From Calliopsis andreniformis (lineage: Eukaryota > Arthropoda > Insecta > Hymenoptera > Andrenidae): a stretch of DNA of 64,000 bases. Under the pieces are notes generated by a model. That model saw only the letters and a list, made by a program, of their open reading frames with translations. It had not been told where the DNA came from and searched no databases. This document shows positions 26,901 to 41,200 of this stretch, piece by piece. Where the stretch lies: NCBI RefSeq assembly GCF_051401765.1, contig NW_027480422.1:17316001-17380000 (forward strand), given 5' to 3'. Both the position numbers and the translations under genes were made by a program. Position 1 is the stretch's first letter, and each line of letters begins with the position of its first letter.

Positions 26901-27530
26901 GCAATTATTCGTTTTATACGATGGAAGAACTGTTGTATTTTTATTTTATTTTATGCTTCTGGCGTTGACTTCTAAGTCCCTAGCTATTCGATCTGGTGGA
27001 GCAACGCCCTAGAGTGAAGCCTAGGTTGCCCGGAACGTAGAAATGACCATCACCTTCACTCTGGTTGCAATCATTCCTGTTATACGATGGACAAACTGTT
27101 GTATATATATTATACTTTATGCTTCAGGCGTTGACTTCTAAGGCCGTAGCTATTCGACGTGGTGGAGCAACGCCGCAGAGTGAAGCCTAGGTTGCCCGGA
27201 ACGTAGAAATGACCATCACCTTCACTCTGGTTGCAATCATTCCTGTTATACGATAGAAAAACTGTTGTATATATATTATACTTTATGCTTCAGGCGTTGA
27301 CTTCTAAGGCCGTAGCTATTCGACGTGGTGGAGCAACGTCCTAGAGTGAAGCCTAGGTTGCCCGGAACGTAGAAATGACCATATCTTTCACACTGGTTGC
27401 AATTATTCCTGTTATACAAGGGAAAAACTGTTGTATTTACATTGTATTTTATGCTTCTGGCGCTTACTTCTTAGGCCCTAACTATTCGATCTGGTGGAGC
27501 GACGCTCTACAGTTAAGCCTAGGTTGCCCG
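23981..27530 (+). repeat. Block T, copy 2 (about 21 monomers, one lost)
   Basis: Same subtype order as 19,500-23,215 with scattered base changes. The single large difference is the loss of one 166 bp monomer at about 25,520-25,550, within the conserved end box. Confidence 0.82.
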
Positions 27531-27689
27531 GAACGTAGAAATGACCTTTACTTTCACACTGTTTGCAAATATACATTATATACGGTGGAAAATCTGTTGC
27601 ATTTATATTGTGTTTTATATTTCTGGCGTTGACTTCTTAGGCCCTAACTATTCGACCTGGTGGAACAACTCGCTAGAGTGAAGCCTAGG

Positions 27690-28877
27690 TTGCCCGGAAC
27701 GTAGAAATGACCATTACTTTCACACTGGTTGCAGTTATTCATGCTATACGATGGAAAAACTGTTGCATTTTTGTTGTATTTTTATCTTCTGGCTTTGACT
27801 TCTAAGGTCCTAGCTATTCGATCTGATGGAGCAACGCCCTAGAGTGAAGCCTAGCTTGCGCGTGACGTAGAAGTGACCATACCATTAACACTTGTTGCAA
27901 TTATTCGTTTTATTCGATGGAAAAACTGTTTTATTTTTACTGTATTTTATGTTTCGGGCGTTGACTTCTAAGGCCCCAGCTATTCGATCTGGTGGAGCAA
28001 TGCCCTAGAGTGAAGCATAGGTTGCCCGAAACGTAGAAATGACCATTACTTTCACACTGGTTGCAATTATTCATGCTATACGATTGAAAAACTGTTTTAT
28101 TTTTATTGTATTTTATGCTTCTGGCGTTGACTTCTAAGGTCCTAGCTATTCGATCTCGTGGGGCAACGTTCAAGAGTGAAGCCTGTGTTGGCCGAAACGT
28201 AGAAAAGACCATTACTTCCACACTGGTTGCAATCATTCTTTTTATACTATGGAAAAACTGCTGTACCTTTACTTTATTTTATGCTTCTGGCGTTGACTTC
28301 TAAGTCCCTAGCTATTCGATCTGGTGGAGCAACGCCCTAGAGTGAAGCCTAGATTGCCCGGAACGTAGAAATGACCATCACCTTCACTCTGGTTGCAATC
28401 ATTCCTGTTATACGATGGAAAAACTGTTGTATATATATTATACTTTATGCTTCTGGCATTGACTTCTGACGCCCTAACTATTCGATGTGGTGGAGCAACG
28501 CCCTAGAGTGAAGCCTAGGTTGCCCGGAACGTAGAAATGACCATAGCTTTCACACTGGTTGCAATTATTCCTGTTATACAAGCGAAAAACTGTTGTATTT
28601 ACATTGTATTTTATGCTTCTGGCGCTGACTTCTTAGGCCCTAACTATTCGATCTGGTGGAGCGACGCCCTACATTTAAGCCTAGGTTGCCCGGAACGTAG
28701 AAATGACCTTTACTTTCACACTGTTTGCAAATATACATTATATACGATGGAATAGCTGTTGTATTTATATTGCATTTTATGCTTCTGGCGTTGTCTTCTT
28801 AGGCCCTAACTATTCGATCTGGTGGAGCAATGCTCTAGAGTAAAGCCTAGGTTGCCCGGAACGTAGAAATGACCATT
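27690..28877 (+). repeat. Early relative of module S2 (about 7 monomers)
   Basis: This matches 34,320-35,340, at offset 6,631 before and 6,465 after about 28,000; one monomer present here near 27,960-28,125 is missing in the S2 copies. Shared oddities include GCGCGTGACGTAG, ACTGTTTTATTTTTACTG and CAAGCGAAAAACTG. The gap 27,531-27,689 is one monomer. Confidence 0.75.
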
Positions 28878-28949
28878 ACCTTCACACTGTTTGCAAATAT
28901 ACATTATATACGATGGAAAAGCTGTTGTATTTATATTGTGTTTTATGCT

Positions 28950-29740
28950 TCTGGCGTTGACTTCTAAGGCACCAGCTATTCGATCTGGTGGAGCAACGCC
29001 CTAGTGTGAAGCCTAGGTTGCCCGGAACGTAGAAATGACCATCACCTTCACTCTGGTTGCAATCATTCCTGTTATACGATGGAAAAACTGTTGTATGTAT
29101 ATTATACTTTATGCTTCTGGCATTGACTTCTAAGGCCCTAACTATCCGATGTGGTGGAGCAACGCCCTAGAGTGAAGCCTAGGTTGCCTGGAACGTAGAA
29201 ATGACCATAGCTTTCACACTGGTTGCAATTATTCCTGTTATACAAGGGAAAAACTGTTGTACTTACATTGTATTTTATGCTTCTGGCGCTGACTTCTTAG
29301 GCCCTAACTATTCGACCTGGTGGAACAACTCCCTAGAGTGAAGCCTAGGTTGCCCGGAACGTAGAAATGACCTTTAATTTCACACTGTTTGCAAGTACAC
29401 ATTATATACGGTGGAAAAGCTGTTGTATTTATATTGCATTTTATGCTTCTGGCGTTGTCTTCTTAGGCACTACCTATTCGATCTGGTGGAGCAATGCTCT
29501 AGAGTCAAGCCTAGGTTGCCCGGAACGTAGAAATGACCATAACTATCAGACTGGTTGCAATTATCCGTTTTATAGGATGGAAAGACTGTTGTATTTATAT
29601 TGTATTTAATAGCTATGGTGTTGTCTTCTAGGGCCCTAGCTATTCGATGTGGTTGAGCAACGCCCTAGAGTGAAGCCTAGGTTGCCCGGAACGTAGAAAT
29701 GACCATAGCTTTCATTCTGGTTGCAATTATTCGTTTTATA
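28950..29740 (+). repeat. Copy of a Block T segment (about 5 monomers)
   Basis: This matches 20,651-21,441 at offset 8,299 bp (50 monomers minus one base), starting in a monomer with the private change AAGGCACCAGCTATTCG. The same private change also occurs near 25,150 and 53,830, so this segment was copied several times. It overlaps the start of module S1. Confidence 0.75.
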
Positions 29741-32700
29741 CGATGGAAAAACTGTTGTATTTATTTTGTATTTGGTGCTCCTGGCGTTGACTTCTTAGGC
29801 CCTAACTATTGGATCTGTTGGAGCAACGCCCTAGAGTGAAGCCTAGGTTGCCCGGAACGTAGAAATGACCTTTACTTTCACACTGTTTGCAAATAGACAT
29901 TATATACGATGGAAAAGCTGTTGTATTTATATTGTATTTTATGCCTCTGGCGTTGTCTTCTTAGGGCCTAACTATTCGATCTGGTGGAGCAATGCTCTAG
30001 AGTAAAGCCTAGGTTGCCCGGAACGTAGAAATGACCATAGCTTTCATTCTGGTTGCAATTATTCGTTTTATACGATGGAAAAACTGTTGTATTTATTTTG
30101 TATTTGGTGCTCCTGGCGTTGACTTCTTAGGCCCTAACTATTGGATCTGTTGGAGCAACGCCCTAGAGTGAAGCCTTGGTTGCCGGAACGTAGAAATGAC
30201 CATAGCTTTCACACTGGTTGCAATTATTCCTGTTATACGAAGGAAAAACTGTTGTATCTACATTGTATTTTATGCTTCTGGCGCTGACTTCTTAGGCCCT
30301 AACTATTCGATCTGATGGAACAATGCCCTAGAGTGAAGCCTAGGTTGCCCGGAACGTAGAAATGACCTTTACTTTCACACTGTTTGCAAATATACATTAT
30401 ATACGGTGGAAAATCTGTTGCATTTATATTGTGTTTTATATTTCTGGCGTTGACTTCTTAGGCCCTAACTATTCGACCTGGTGGAACAACTCGCTAGAGT
30501 GAAGCCTAGGTTGCCCGGAACGTAGAAATGACCTTTAATTTCACACTGTTTGCAAGTATACATTATATACGGTGGAAAAGCTGTTGTATTTATATTGTAT
30601 TTTATGCTTCTGGCGTTGTCTTCTTAGGCACTATCTATTCGATCTGGTGGAGCAATGCTCTAGAGTAAAGCCTAGGTTGCCCGGAACGTGGAAATGACCA
30701 TAACTATCAGACTGGTTGCAATTATTCGTTTTATAGGATGGAAAGACTGTTGTATTTATATTGTATTTGGTGCTCCTGGCGTTGACTTGTTAGGCCATAA
30801 CTATTGGATCTGTTGGAGCAACGCCCTAGAGTGTAGCCTAGGTTGCACGGAACGTATAAATGACCATTACTTCCTCACTGTTTATAATTATTCATTTTAT
30901 ACATGGAAAAACTGTTGTATTTATATTGCATTTTCTGATTCTGGCATTGACTTCTAAGGCCCTAACTATTCGACGTGGTGGGCAACGCCATAGAGCGAAA
31001 CCTAGGTTGCTCGGAACGTAGAAATGACCATTACTTTCACACTGGTTGCAATTATTCGTTTTATAGGATGGAAAGACTGTTGTATTTATATTGTATTTTA
31101 TAGTTATGGCGTTGCCTTCTAGGGCCGTAGCTATTCGATGTAGTTGAGCAACGCCCTATAGTGAAGCCTAGGTTGCCCGGAACGTAGAAGTGACCATAGC
31201 TTTCATACTGGTTGCAATTATTCGTTTTATACGATGGAAAAACTGTTGCATTTATTTTGTATTTGGTGCTCCTCTATTGACTTCTTAGGCCCTAGCTATT
31301 GGATCTGGTGGGCCAACGCCCTAGAGTGAAGCCTAGGTTGCCCGGAACGTAAAACTGACCATAACATTCATACTGGTTGCAATTATTCGTTTTATACGAT
31401 GGAAAAACTGTTGTATTTTTATTTTATTTTATGCTTCTGGCGTTGACTTCTAAGTCCCTAGCTATTCGATCTGGTGGAGCAACGCCCTAGAGTGAAGCCT
31501 AGGTTGCCCGGAACGTAGAAATGACCATCACCTTCACTCTGGTTGCAATCATTCCTGTTATACGGTGGACAAACTGTTGTATATATATTATACTTTATGC
31601 TTCAGGCGTTGACTTCTAAGGCCGTAGCTATTCGTCGTGGTGGAGCAACGCCCTAGAGTGAAGCCTAGGCTGCACGGAATGTAGAAGTGACCATAACTTT
31701 CACACTGGTTGCAATTATTCCCGTTATACGATGGAAAAACTGTTGTATTTTATGTATTTTATGTATCGGGCGTTGAGTTCTCGGGCGCTAGCTATTCGAT
31801 ATGGTGTAGCATCGCCCTAGAGTGAAGCCTAGGTTGCCCGGAACGTAGAAATGACCATTACTTCCACACTGTTTGCAATTATTCATTTTATACAATGGAA
31901 AAACTGTTGTATTTTTATTGTATTTTATGCTTCTGGTGTTGACTTCTAAGGTCCTAGCTATTCGATCTCGTTGGGCAACGTCCAAGAGTGAAGCCTATGT
32001 TGCCCGAAACGTAGAAAAGACCATTACCTTCACACTGGTTGCAATAATTCTTTTTATACTATGGAAAAACTGTTGTATTTATTTTGTATTTGGTGCTTCT
32101 GGCGTTCACTTCTTAGGCCCTAGCTATTGGATCTGGTGGACCAACGCCCTAGAGTGAAGCCTAAGATGCCCGGAACGTGGAAATGACCATCACTTTCACA
32201 CTGGTTGCAATTATTCCCCTTATACGATGGAAAAACTGTTGTATTTTTATTGTATTTTATGTTTCGGGCGTTGACTTCTAAGGCCCTAACTATTGGATCT
32301 GGTGGAGCAACGCCCTAGGGTGAAGCCGAGGTTCGCCAGAACGTAGAAATGGCCATAGCTTTCATACTGGTTGCAATTATTCCCGTTATACGATGGAAAA
32401 ACTGTTGTATTTTGATTGTATTTTATGTTTCGGGCGTTGACTTATAAGGCCCTAGCTATTCGATCTCGTGGAGCAACTACCCAGGGTGAAGCCAAGGTTG
32501 CCCGGAACGTAGAAATGACCATTACTTTCACACTGGTTGCAGTTATTCATGCTATACGATGGAAAAACTGTTGCATTTTTATTGTACTTTCTTCTTCTGG
32601 CTTTGACTTCTAAGGTCTTAGCTATTCGATCTGGTGGTGCAACGACCTAGAGTGAAGCCTAGGTTGCACGGAATGTAGAAGTGACCATAACTTTCACACT

Positions 32701-33599
32701 GGTTGCAATTACTCGATTTATACAATGGAAAAGCTGTTGTATTAATTCTGTATTTTATGTTTCGGGCGTTGACTTCTTAGGCCCTAACTATTCGATCTGG
32801 TGGAGCAACGCCCTAGAGTGAAGCCTAGGTTGCCCGGAACGTAGAAATGACCATAACTTTCACACTGGTTGCTATTATTCGTTTGATACGTTGGAAAATC
32901 TGTTGTATTTATAATGTATTTTATGCTTCTGGCGTTGTCTTCTGAGGCCCTAACTGTTCGATCTGGTGGGACAACGCCCTAGAATGAATCCTAGGTTGCC
33001 CGGAACGTAGAAATGACCATAACTTTCACACTGGTTGCAATTATTCCCGTTATACGATGGAAAAACTGTTGTATTTTTTGTATTTTATGTATCGGGCGTT
33101 GAGTTCTCGGGCGCTAGCTATTCGATATGGTGTAGCATCGCCCTAGAGTGAAGCCTAGGTTGCCCGGAACGTAGAAATGACCATTACTTCCACACTGTTT
33201 GCAATTATTCATTTTATACAATGGAAAAACTGTTGTATTTTTATTGTATTTTATGCTTCTGGCGTTGACTTCTAAGGTCCTAGCCATTCGATCTCGTTGG
33301 GCAATGTCCAAGAGTGAAGCCTATGTTGCCCGAAACGTAGAAAAGACCATTACCTTCACACTGGTTGCAATAATTCTTTTTATACTATGGAAAAACTGTT
33401 GTATTTATTTTGTATTTGGTGCTTCTGGCGTTCACTTCTTAGGCCCTAGCTATTGGATCTGGTGGACCAACGCCCTAGAGTGAAGCCTAAGATGCCCGGA
33501 ACGTGGAAATGACCATCACTTTCACACTGGTTGCAATTATTCCCCTTATACGATGGAAAAACTGTTGTATTTCTATTGTATTTTATGTTTCGGGCGTTG
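29290..33599 (+). repeat. Module S1, copy 1 (about 26 monomers)
   Basis: The order of subtypes here recurs from 38,241 (offset 8,951, then 9,117 after about 30,300), and from about 30,341 at offset 12,926. A more diverged version lies near 53.8-56.1k. This copy lacks one monomer that copy 2 keeps at about 39,252-39,417. A two-step local repeat with 1,326 bp spacing (about 31,700 and 33,030) includes short 164 bp monomers reading TATGTATCGGGCGTTGAG. Similarity to copy 2 continues to about 33,775. Confidence 0.83.
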
Positions 33600-36500
33600 A
33601 CTTCTAAGGCCCTAACTATTGGATCTGGTGGAGCAACGCCCTAGGGTGAAGCCGAGGTTCGCCAGAACGTAGAAATGGCCATAGCTTTCATACTGGTTGC
33701 AATTATTCCCGTTATACGATGGAAAAACTGTTGTATTTTGATTGTATTTTATGTTTCGGGCGTTGTCTTCTTGGCACTATCTATTCGATCTGGTGGAGCA
33801 ATGCTCTAGAGTAAAGCCTAGGTTGCCCGGAACGTAGAAATGACCATAACTATCAGACTGGTTGCAATTATTCGTTTTATAGGATGGAAAGACTGTTGTA
33901 TTTATATTGTATTTAATAGTTATGGCGTTGTCTTCTAGGGCCGAAGCTATTCGATGTGGTTGAGCAACGCCCTAGAGTGAAGCCTAGGTTCCCCGGAACG
34001 TAGAAATGACCATAGCTTTCATACTGGTTGCAATTATTCGTTTTATACGATGGAAAAACTGTTGTATTTATTTTGTATTTGGTGCTCCTTGCGTTGACTT
34101 CTTAGGCCCTAACATTTGGATCTGTTGGAGCAACGCCCTAGGGTGATTCCTAGGTTGCCCGGCACGTAGAAATGACCATAACTTTCAGACTGGTTGCTAT
34201 TATTCGTTTTATACGATGGAAGAACTGTTGTATTTATATTGTATTTTATGCTTCTGGCATTGACTTCTTAGGCCCTAACTGTTCGATCTGGTGGAACAAC
34301 GCCCTAGAATGAGGCCTAGGTTGCCCGGAACGTAGAAATGACCATTACTTTCACACTGGTTGCAGTTATTCATGCTATACGATGGAAAAACTGTGGCATT
34401 TTTGTTGTATTTTTATCTTCTGGCTTTGACTTCTAAGGTCCTAGCTATTCGATCTGATGGAGCAACGCCCTAGAGTGAAGCCTAGCTTGCGCGTGACGTA
34501 GAAGTGACCATACCATTAACACTTGTTGCAATTATTCGTTTTATTCGATGGAAAAACTGTTTTATTTTTACTGTATTTTATGTTTCGGGCGTTGACTTCT
34601 AAGGTCCTAGCTATTCGATCTCGTGGGGCAACGTTCAAGAGTGAAGCCTGTGTTGGCCGAAACGTAGAAAAGACCATTACTTCCACACTGGTTGCAATCA
34701 TTCTTTTTATACTATGGAAAAACTGCTGTACTTTTACTTTATTTTATGCTTCTGGCGTTGACTTCTAAGTCCCTAGCTATTCGATCTGGTGGATCAACGC
34801 CCTAGAGTGAAGCCTAGGTTGCCCGGAACGTAGAAATGACCATCACCTTCACTCTGGTTGCAATCATTCCTGTTATACGATGGAAAAACTGTTGTATATA
34901 TATTATACTTTATGCTTCTGGCATTGACTTCTAAGGCCCTAACTATTCGATGTGGTGGAGCAACGCCCTAGAGTGAAGCCTAGGTTGCCCGGAACGTAGA
35001 AATGACCATAGCTTTCACACTGGTTGCAATTATTCCTGTTATACAAGCGAAAAACTGTTGTATTTACATTGTATTTTATGCTTCTGGCGCTGACTTCTTA
35101 GGCCCTAACTATTCGATCTGGTGGAGCGACGCCCTACATTTAAGCCTAGGTTGCCCGGAACGTAGAAATGACCTTTACTTTCACACTGTTTGCAAATATA
35201 CATTATATACGATGGAATAGCTGTTGTATTTATATTGCATTTTATGCTTCTGGCGTTGTCTTCTTAGGCCCTAACTATTCGATCTGGTGGAGCAATGCTC
35301 TAGAGTAAAGCCTAGGTTGCCCGGAACGTAGAAATGACCTTTACTTTCACACTGTTTGCAAATATACATTATATACGATGGAAAAGCTGTTGTATTTATA
35401 TTCTATTTTATGCCTCTGGCGTTGTCTTCTTAGGGCCTAACTATTCGATCTGGTGGAGCAATGCTCTAGAGTAAAGCCTAGGTTGCCCGGAATGTAGAAA
35501 TGACCATTACCTTCACACTGCTTGCAATTACTCGTTTTATACAATGGAAAACTGTTGTATTAATATTGTATTTTATGCTTCCGGCGTTGTCTTGTAAGGC
35601 CCTGACTATTCGATCTGGTGGAGCAACGCCCTAGAGAGAAGCCTAGGTTGCCCGGAACGTAGAAATGACCATAACTTTCACACTGGTTGCAGTTATTCAT
35701 GCTATACGATGGAAAAACTGTTGCATTTTTATTGTACTTTCTTCTTCTGGCTTTGACTTCTAAGGTCTTAGCTATTCGATCTGGTGGTGCAACGACCTAG
35801 AGTGAAGCCTAGGTTGCACGGAATGTAGAAGTGACCATAACTTTCACACTGGTTGCAATTACTCGATTTATACAATGGAAAAACTGTTGTATTAATTCTG
35901 TATTTTATGTTTCGGGCGTTGACTTCTTAGGCCCTAACTATTCGATCTGGTGGAGCAACGCCCTAGAGTGAAGCCTAGGTTGCCCGGAACGTAGAAATGA
36001 CCATAACTTTCACACTGGTTGCTATTATTCGTTTGATACGTTGGAAAATCTGTTGTATTTATATTGTATTTTATGCTTCTGGCGTTTTCTTCTGAGGCCC
36101 TAACTGTTCGATCTGGTGGGACAACGCCCTAGAATGAAGCCTAGGTTGCCCGGAACGTAGAAATGACCATAACTTTCACACTGGTTGCAATTATTCCCGT
36201 TATACGATGGAAAAACTGTTGTATTTTTTGTATTTTATGTATCGGGCGTTGAGTTCTCGGGCGCTAGCTATTCGATATGGTGTAGCATCGCCCTAGAGTG
36301 AAGCCTAGGTTGCCCGGAACGTAGAAATGACCATTACTTCCACACTGTTTGCAATTATTCATTTTATACAATGGAAAAACTGTTGTATTTTTATTGTATT
36401 TTATGCTTCTGGCGTTGACTTCTAAGGTCCTAGCTATTCGATCTCGTTGGGCAACGTCCAAGAGTGAAGCCTATGTTGCCCGAAACGTAGAAAAGACCAT

Positions 36501-36749
36501 TACCTTCACACTGGTTGCAATAATTCTTTTTATACTAAGGAAAAACTGCTGTACTTTTACTTTATTTTATGCTTCTGGCGTTGACTTCTAAGTCCCTAGC
36601 TATTCGATCTGGTGGAGCAACGCCCTAGAGTGAAGCCTAGGTTGCCCGGAACGTAGAAATGACCATCACCTTCACTCTGGTTGCAATCATTCCTGTTATA
36701 CGATGGAAAAACTGTTGTATATATATTATACTTTATGCTTCTGGCATTG
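33600..36749 (+). repeat. Module S2, full 3,150 bp unit (19 monomers)
   Basis: The string CTTCTAAGGCCCTAACTATT at 33,601 recurs at 36,751, and the following 1.5 kb match closely, defining a 3,150 bp unit (19 x 166 minus four bases). The same unit recurs at 46,527 and 49,677. It joins a piece related to 27.7-28.9k to a piece of S1, so it is a composite. Confidence 0.85.
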
Positions 36750-38245
36750 ACTTCTAAGGCCCTAACTATTGGATCTGGTGGAGCAACGCCCTAGGGTGAA
36801 GCCGAGGTTCGCCAGAACGTAGAAATGGCCATAACCTTCATACTGGTTGCAATTATTCCCGTTATACGATGGAAAAACTGTTGTATTTTGATTGTATTTT
36901 ATGTTTCGGGCGTTGTCTTCTTGGCACTATCTATTCGATCTGGTGGAGCAATGCTCTAGAGTAAAGCCTAGGTTGCCCGGAACGTAGAAATGACCATAAC
37001 TATCAGACTGGTTGCAATTATTCGTTTTATAGGATGGAAAGACTGTTGTATTTATATTGTATTTAATAGTTATGGCGTTGTCTTCTAGGGCCGAAGCTAT
37101 TCGATGTGGTTGAGCAACGCCCTAGAGTGAAGCCTAGGTTCCCCGGAACGTAGAAATGACCATAGCTTTCATACTGGTTGCAATTATTCGTTTTATACGA
37201 TGGAAAAACTGTTGTATTTATTTTGTATTTGGTGCTCCTTGCGTTGACTTCTTAGGCCCTAACATTTGGATCTGTTGGAGCAACGCCCTAGGGTGATTCC
37301 TAGGTTGCCCGGCACGTAGAAATGACCATAACTTTCAGACTGGTTGCTATTATTCGTTTTATACGATGGAAGAACTGTTGTATTTATATTGTATTTTATG
37401 CTTCTGGCATTGACTTCTTAGGCCCTAACTGTTCGATCTGGTGGAACAACGCCCTAGAATGAGGCCTAGGTTGCCCGGAACGTAGAAATGACCATTACTT
37501 TCACACTGGTTGCAGTTATTCATGCTATACGATGGAAAAACTGTGGCATTTTTGTTGTATTTTTATCTTCTGGCTTTGACTTCTAAGGTCCTAGCTATTC
37601 GATCTGATGGAGCAACGCCCTAGAGTGAAGCCTAGCTTGCGCGTGACGTAGAAGTGACCATACCATTAACACTTGTTGCAATTATTCGTTTTATTCGATG
37701 GAAAAACTGTTTTATTTTTACTGTATTTTATGTTTCGGGCGTTGACTTCTAAGGTCCTAGCTATTCGATCTCGTGGGGCAACGTTCAAGAGTGAAGCCTG
37801 TGTTGGCCGAAACGTAGAAAAGACCATTACTTCCACACTGGTTGCAATCATTCTTTTTATACTATGGAAAAACTGCTGTACTTTTACTTTATTTTATGCT
37901 TCTGGCGTTGACTTCTAAGTCCCTAGCTATTCGATCTGGTGGATCAACGCCCTAGAGTGAAGCCTAGGTTGCCCGGAACGTAGAAATGACCATCACCTTC
38001 ACTCTGGTTGCAATCATTCCTGTTATACGATGGAAAAACTGTTGTATATATATTATACTTTATGCTTCTGGCATTGACTTCTAAGGCCCTAACTATTCGA
38101 TGTGGTGGAGCAACGCCCTAGAGTGAAGCCTAGGTTGCCCGGAACGTAGAAATGACCATAGCTTTCACACTGGTTGCAATTATTCCTGTTATACAAGCGA
38201 AAAACTGTTGTATTTACATTGTATTTTATGCTTCTGGCGCTGATT
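36750..38245 (+). repeat. Module S2, truncated second unit (about 9 monomers)
   Basis: This repeats 33,600-35,095 almost exactly, then stops at about 38,245 where the array switches to module S1. The switch lies in the string GCTTCTGGCGCTGA, which both modules share, so the crossover was homologous and in register. Confidence 0.85.
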
Positions 38246-41200
38246 TCTTAGGCCCTAACTATTCGACCTGGTGGAACAACTCCCTAGAGTGAAGCCTAGG
38301 TTGCCCGGAACGTAGAAATGACCTTTAATTTCACACTGTTTGCAAGTACACATTATATACGGTGGAAAAGCTGTTGTATTTATATTGCATTTTATGCTTC
38401 TGGCGTTGTCTTCTTAGGCACTACCTATTCGATCTGGTGGAGCAATGCTCTAGAGTCAAGCCTAGGTTGCCCGGAACGTAGAAATGACCATAACTATCAG
38501 ACTGGTTGCAATTATCCGTTTTATAGGATGGAAAGACTGTTGTATTTATATTGTATTTAATAGCTATGGTGTTGTCTTCTAGGGCCCTAGCTATTCGATG
38601 TGGTTGAGCAACGCCCTAGAGTGAAGCCTAGGTTGCCCGGAACGTAGAAATGACCATAGCTTTCATTCTGGTTGCAATTATTCGTTTTATACGATGGAAA
38701 AACTGTTGTATTTATTTTGTATTTGGTGCTCCTGGCGTTGACTTCTTAGGCCCTAACTATTGGATCTGTTGGAGCAACGCCCTAGAGTGAAGACTAGGTT
38801 GCCCGGAACGTAGAAATGACCTTTACTTTCACACTGTTTGCAAATAGACATTATATACGATGGAAAAGCTGTTGTATTTATATTGTATTTTATGCCTCTG
38901 GCGTTGTCTTCTTAGGGCCTAACTATTCGATCTGGTGGAGCAATGCTCTAGAGTAAAGCCTAGGTTGCCCGGAACGTAGAAATGACCATAGCTTTCATTC
39001 TGGTTGCAATTATTCGTTTTATACGATGGAAAAACTGTTGTATTTATTTTGTATTTGGTGCTCCTGGCGTTGACTTCTTAGGCCCTAACTATTGGATCTG
39101 TTGGAGCAACGCCCTAGAGTGAAGCCTAGGTTGCCGGAACGTAGAAATGACCATAGCTTTCACACTGGTTGCAATTATTCCTGTTATACAAAGGAAAAAC
39201 TGTTGTATCTACATTGTATTTTATGCTTCTGGCGCTGACTTCTTAGGCCCTAACTATTCGATCTGGTGGAGCGACGCCCTACAGTTAAGCCTAGGTTGCC
39301 CGGAACGTAGAAATGACCTTTACATTCACACTGTTTGCAAATATACATTATATGCGATCGAAAAACTGTTGTATTTATATTGTATTTTATGCTTCTGGCG
39401 TTGGCTTCTTAGGACCTAACTATTCGATCTGATGGAACAATGCCCTAGAGTGAAGCCTAGGTTGCCCGGAACGTAGAAATGACCTTTACTTTCACACTGT
39501 TTGCAAATATACATTATATACGGTGGAAAATCTGTTGCATTTATATTGTGTTTTATATTTCTGGCGTTGACTTCTTAGGCCCTAACTATTCGACCTGGTG
39601 GAACAACTCGCTAGAGTGAAGCCTAGGTTGCCCGGAACGTAGAAATGACCTTTAATTTCACACTGTTTGCAAGTATACATTATATACGGTGGAAAAGCTG
39701 TTGTATTTATATTGTATTTTATGCTTCTGGCGTTGTCTTCTTAGGCACTATCTATTCGATCTGGTGGAGCAATGCTCTAGAGTAAAGCCTAGGTTGCCCG
39801 GAACGTGGAAATGACCATAACTATCAGACTGGTTGCAATTATTCGTTTTATAGGATGGAAAGACTGTTGTATTTATATTGTATTTGGTGCTCCTGGCGTT
39901 GACTTGTTAGGCCATAACTATTGGATCTGTTGGAGCAACGCCCTAGAGTGTAGCCTAGGTTGCACGGAACGTATAAATGACCATTACTTCCTCACTGTTT
40001 ATAATTATTCATTTTATACATGGAAAAACTGTTGTATTTATATTGCATTTTCTGATTCTGGCATTGACTTCTAAGGCCCTAACTATTCGACGTGGTGGGC
40101 AACGCCATAGAGCGAAACCTAGGTTGCTCGGAACGTAGAAATGACCATTACTTTCACACTGGTTGCAATTATTCGTTTTATAGGATGGAAAGACTGTTGT
40201 ATTTATATTGTATTTTATAGTTATGGCGTTGCCTTCTAGGGCCGTAGCTATTCGATGTAGTTGAGCAACGCCCTATAGTGAAGCCTAGGTTGCCCGGAAC
40301 GTAGAAGTGACCATAGCTTTCATACTGGTTGCAATTATTCGTTTTATACGATGGAAAAACTGTTGCATTTATTTTGTATTTGGTGCTCCTCTATTGACTT
40401 CTTAGGCCCTAGCTATTGGATCTGGTGGGCCAACGCCCTAGAGTGAAGCCTAGGTTGCCCGGAACGTAAAACTGACCATAACATTCATACTGGTTGCAAT
40501 TATTCGTTTTATACGATGGAAAAACTGTTGTATTTTTATTTTATTTTATGCTTCTGGCGTTGACTTCTAAGTCCCTAGCTATTCGATCTGGTGGAGCAAC
40601 GCCCTAGAGTGAAGCCTAGGTTGCCCGGAACGTAGAAATGACCATCACCTTCACTCTGGTTGCAATCATTCCTGTTATACGGTGGACAAACTGTTGTATA
40701 TATATTATACTTTATGCTTCAGGCGTTGACTTCTAAGGCCGTAGCTATTCGTCGTGGTGGAGCAACGCCCTAGAGTGAAGCCTAGGCTGCACGGAATGTA
40801 GAAGTGACCATAACTTTCACACTGGTTGCAATTATTCCCGTTATACGATGGAAAAACTGTTGTATTTTATGTATTTTATGTATCGGGCGTTGAGTTCTCG
40901 GGCGCTAGCTATTCGATATGGTGTAGCATCGCCCTAGAGTGAAGCCTAGGTTGCCCGGAACGTAGAAATGACCATTACTTCCACACTGTTTGCAATTATT
41001 CATTTTATACAATGGAAAAACTGTTGTATTTTTATTGTATTTTATGCTTCTGGTGTTGACTTCTAAGGTCCTAGCTATTCGATCTCGTTGGGCAACGTCC
41101 AAGAGTGAAGCCTATGTTGCCCGAAACGTAGAAAAGACCATTACCTTCACACTGCTTGCAATAATTCTTTTTATACTATGGAAAAACTGTTGTATTTATT

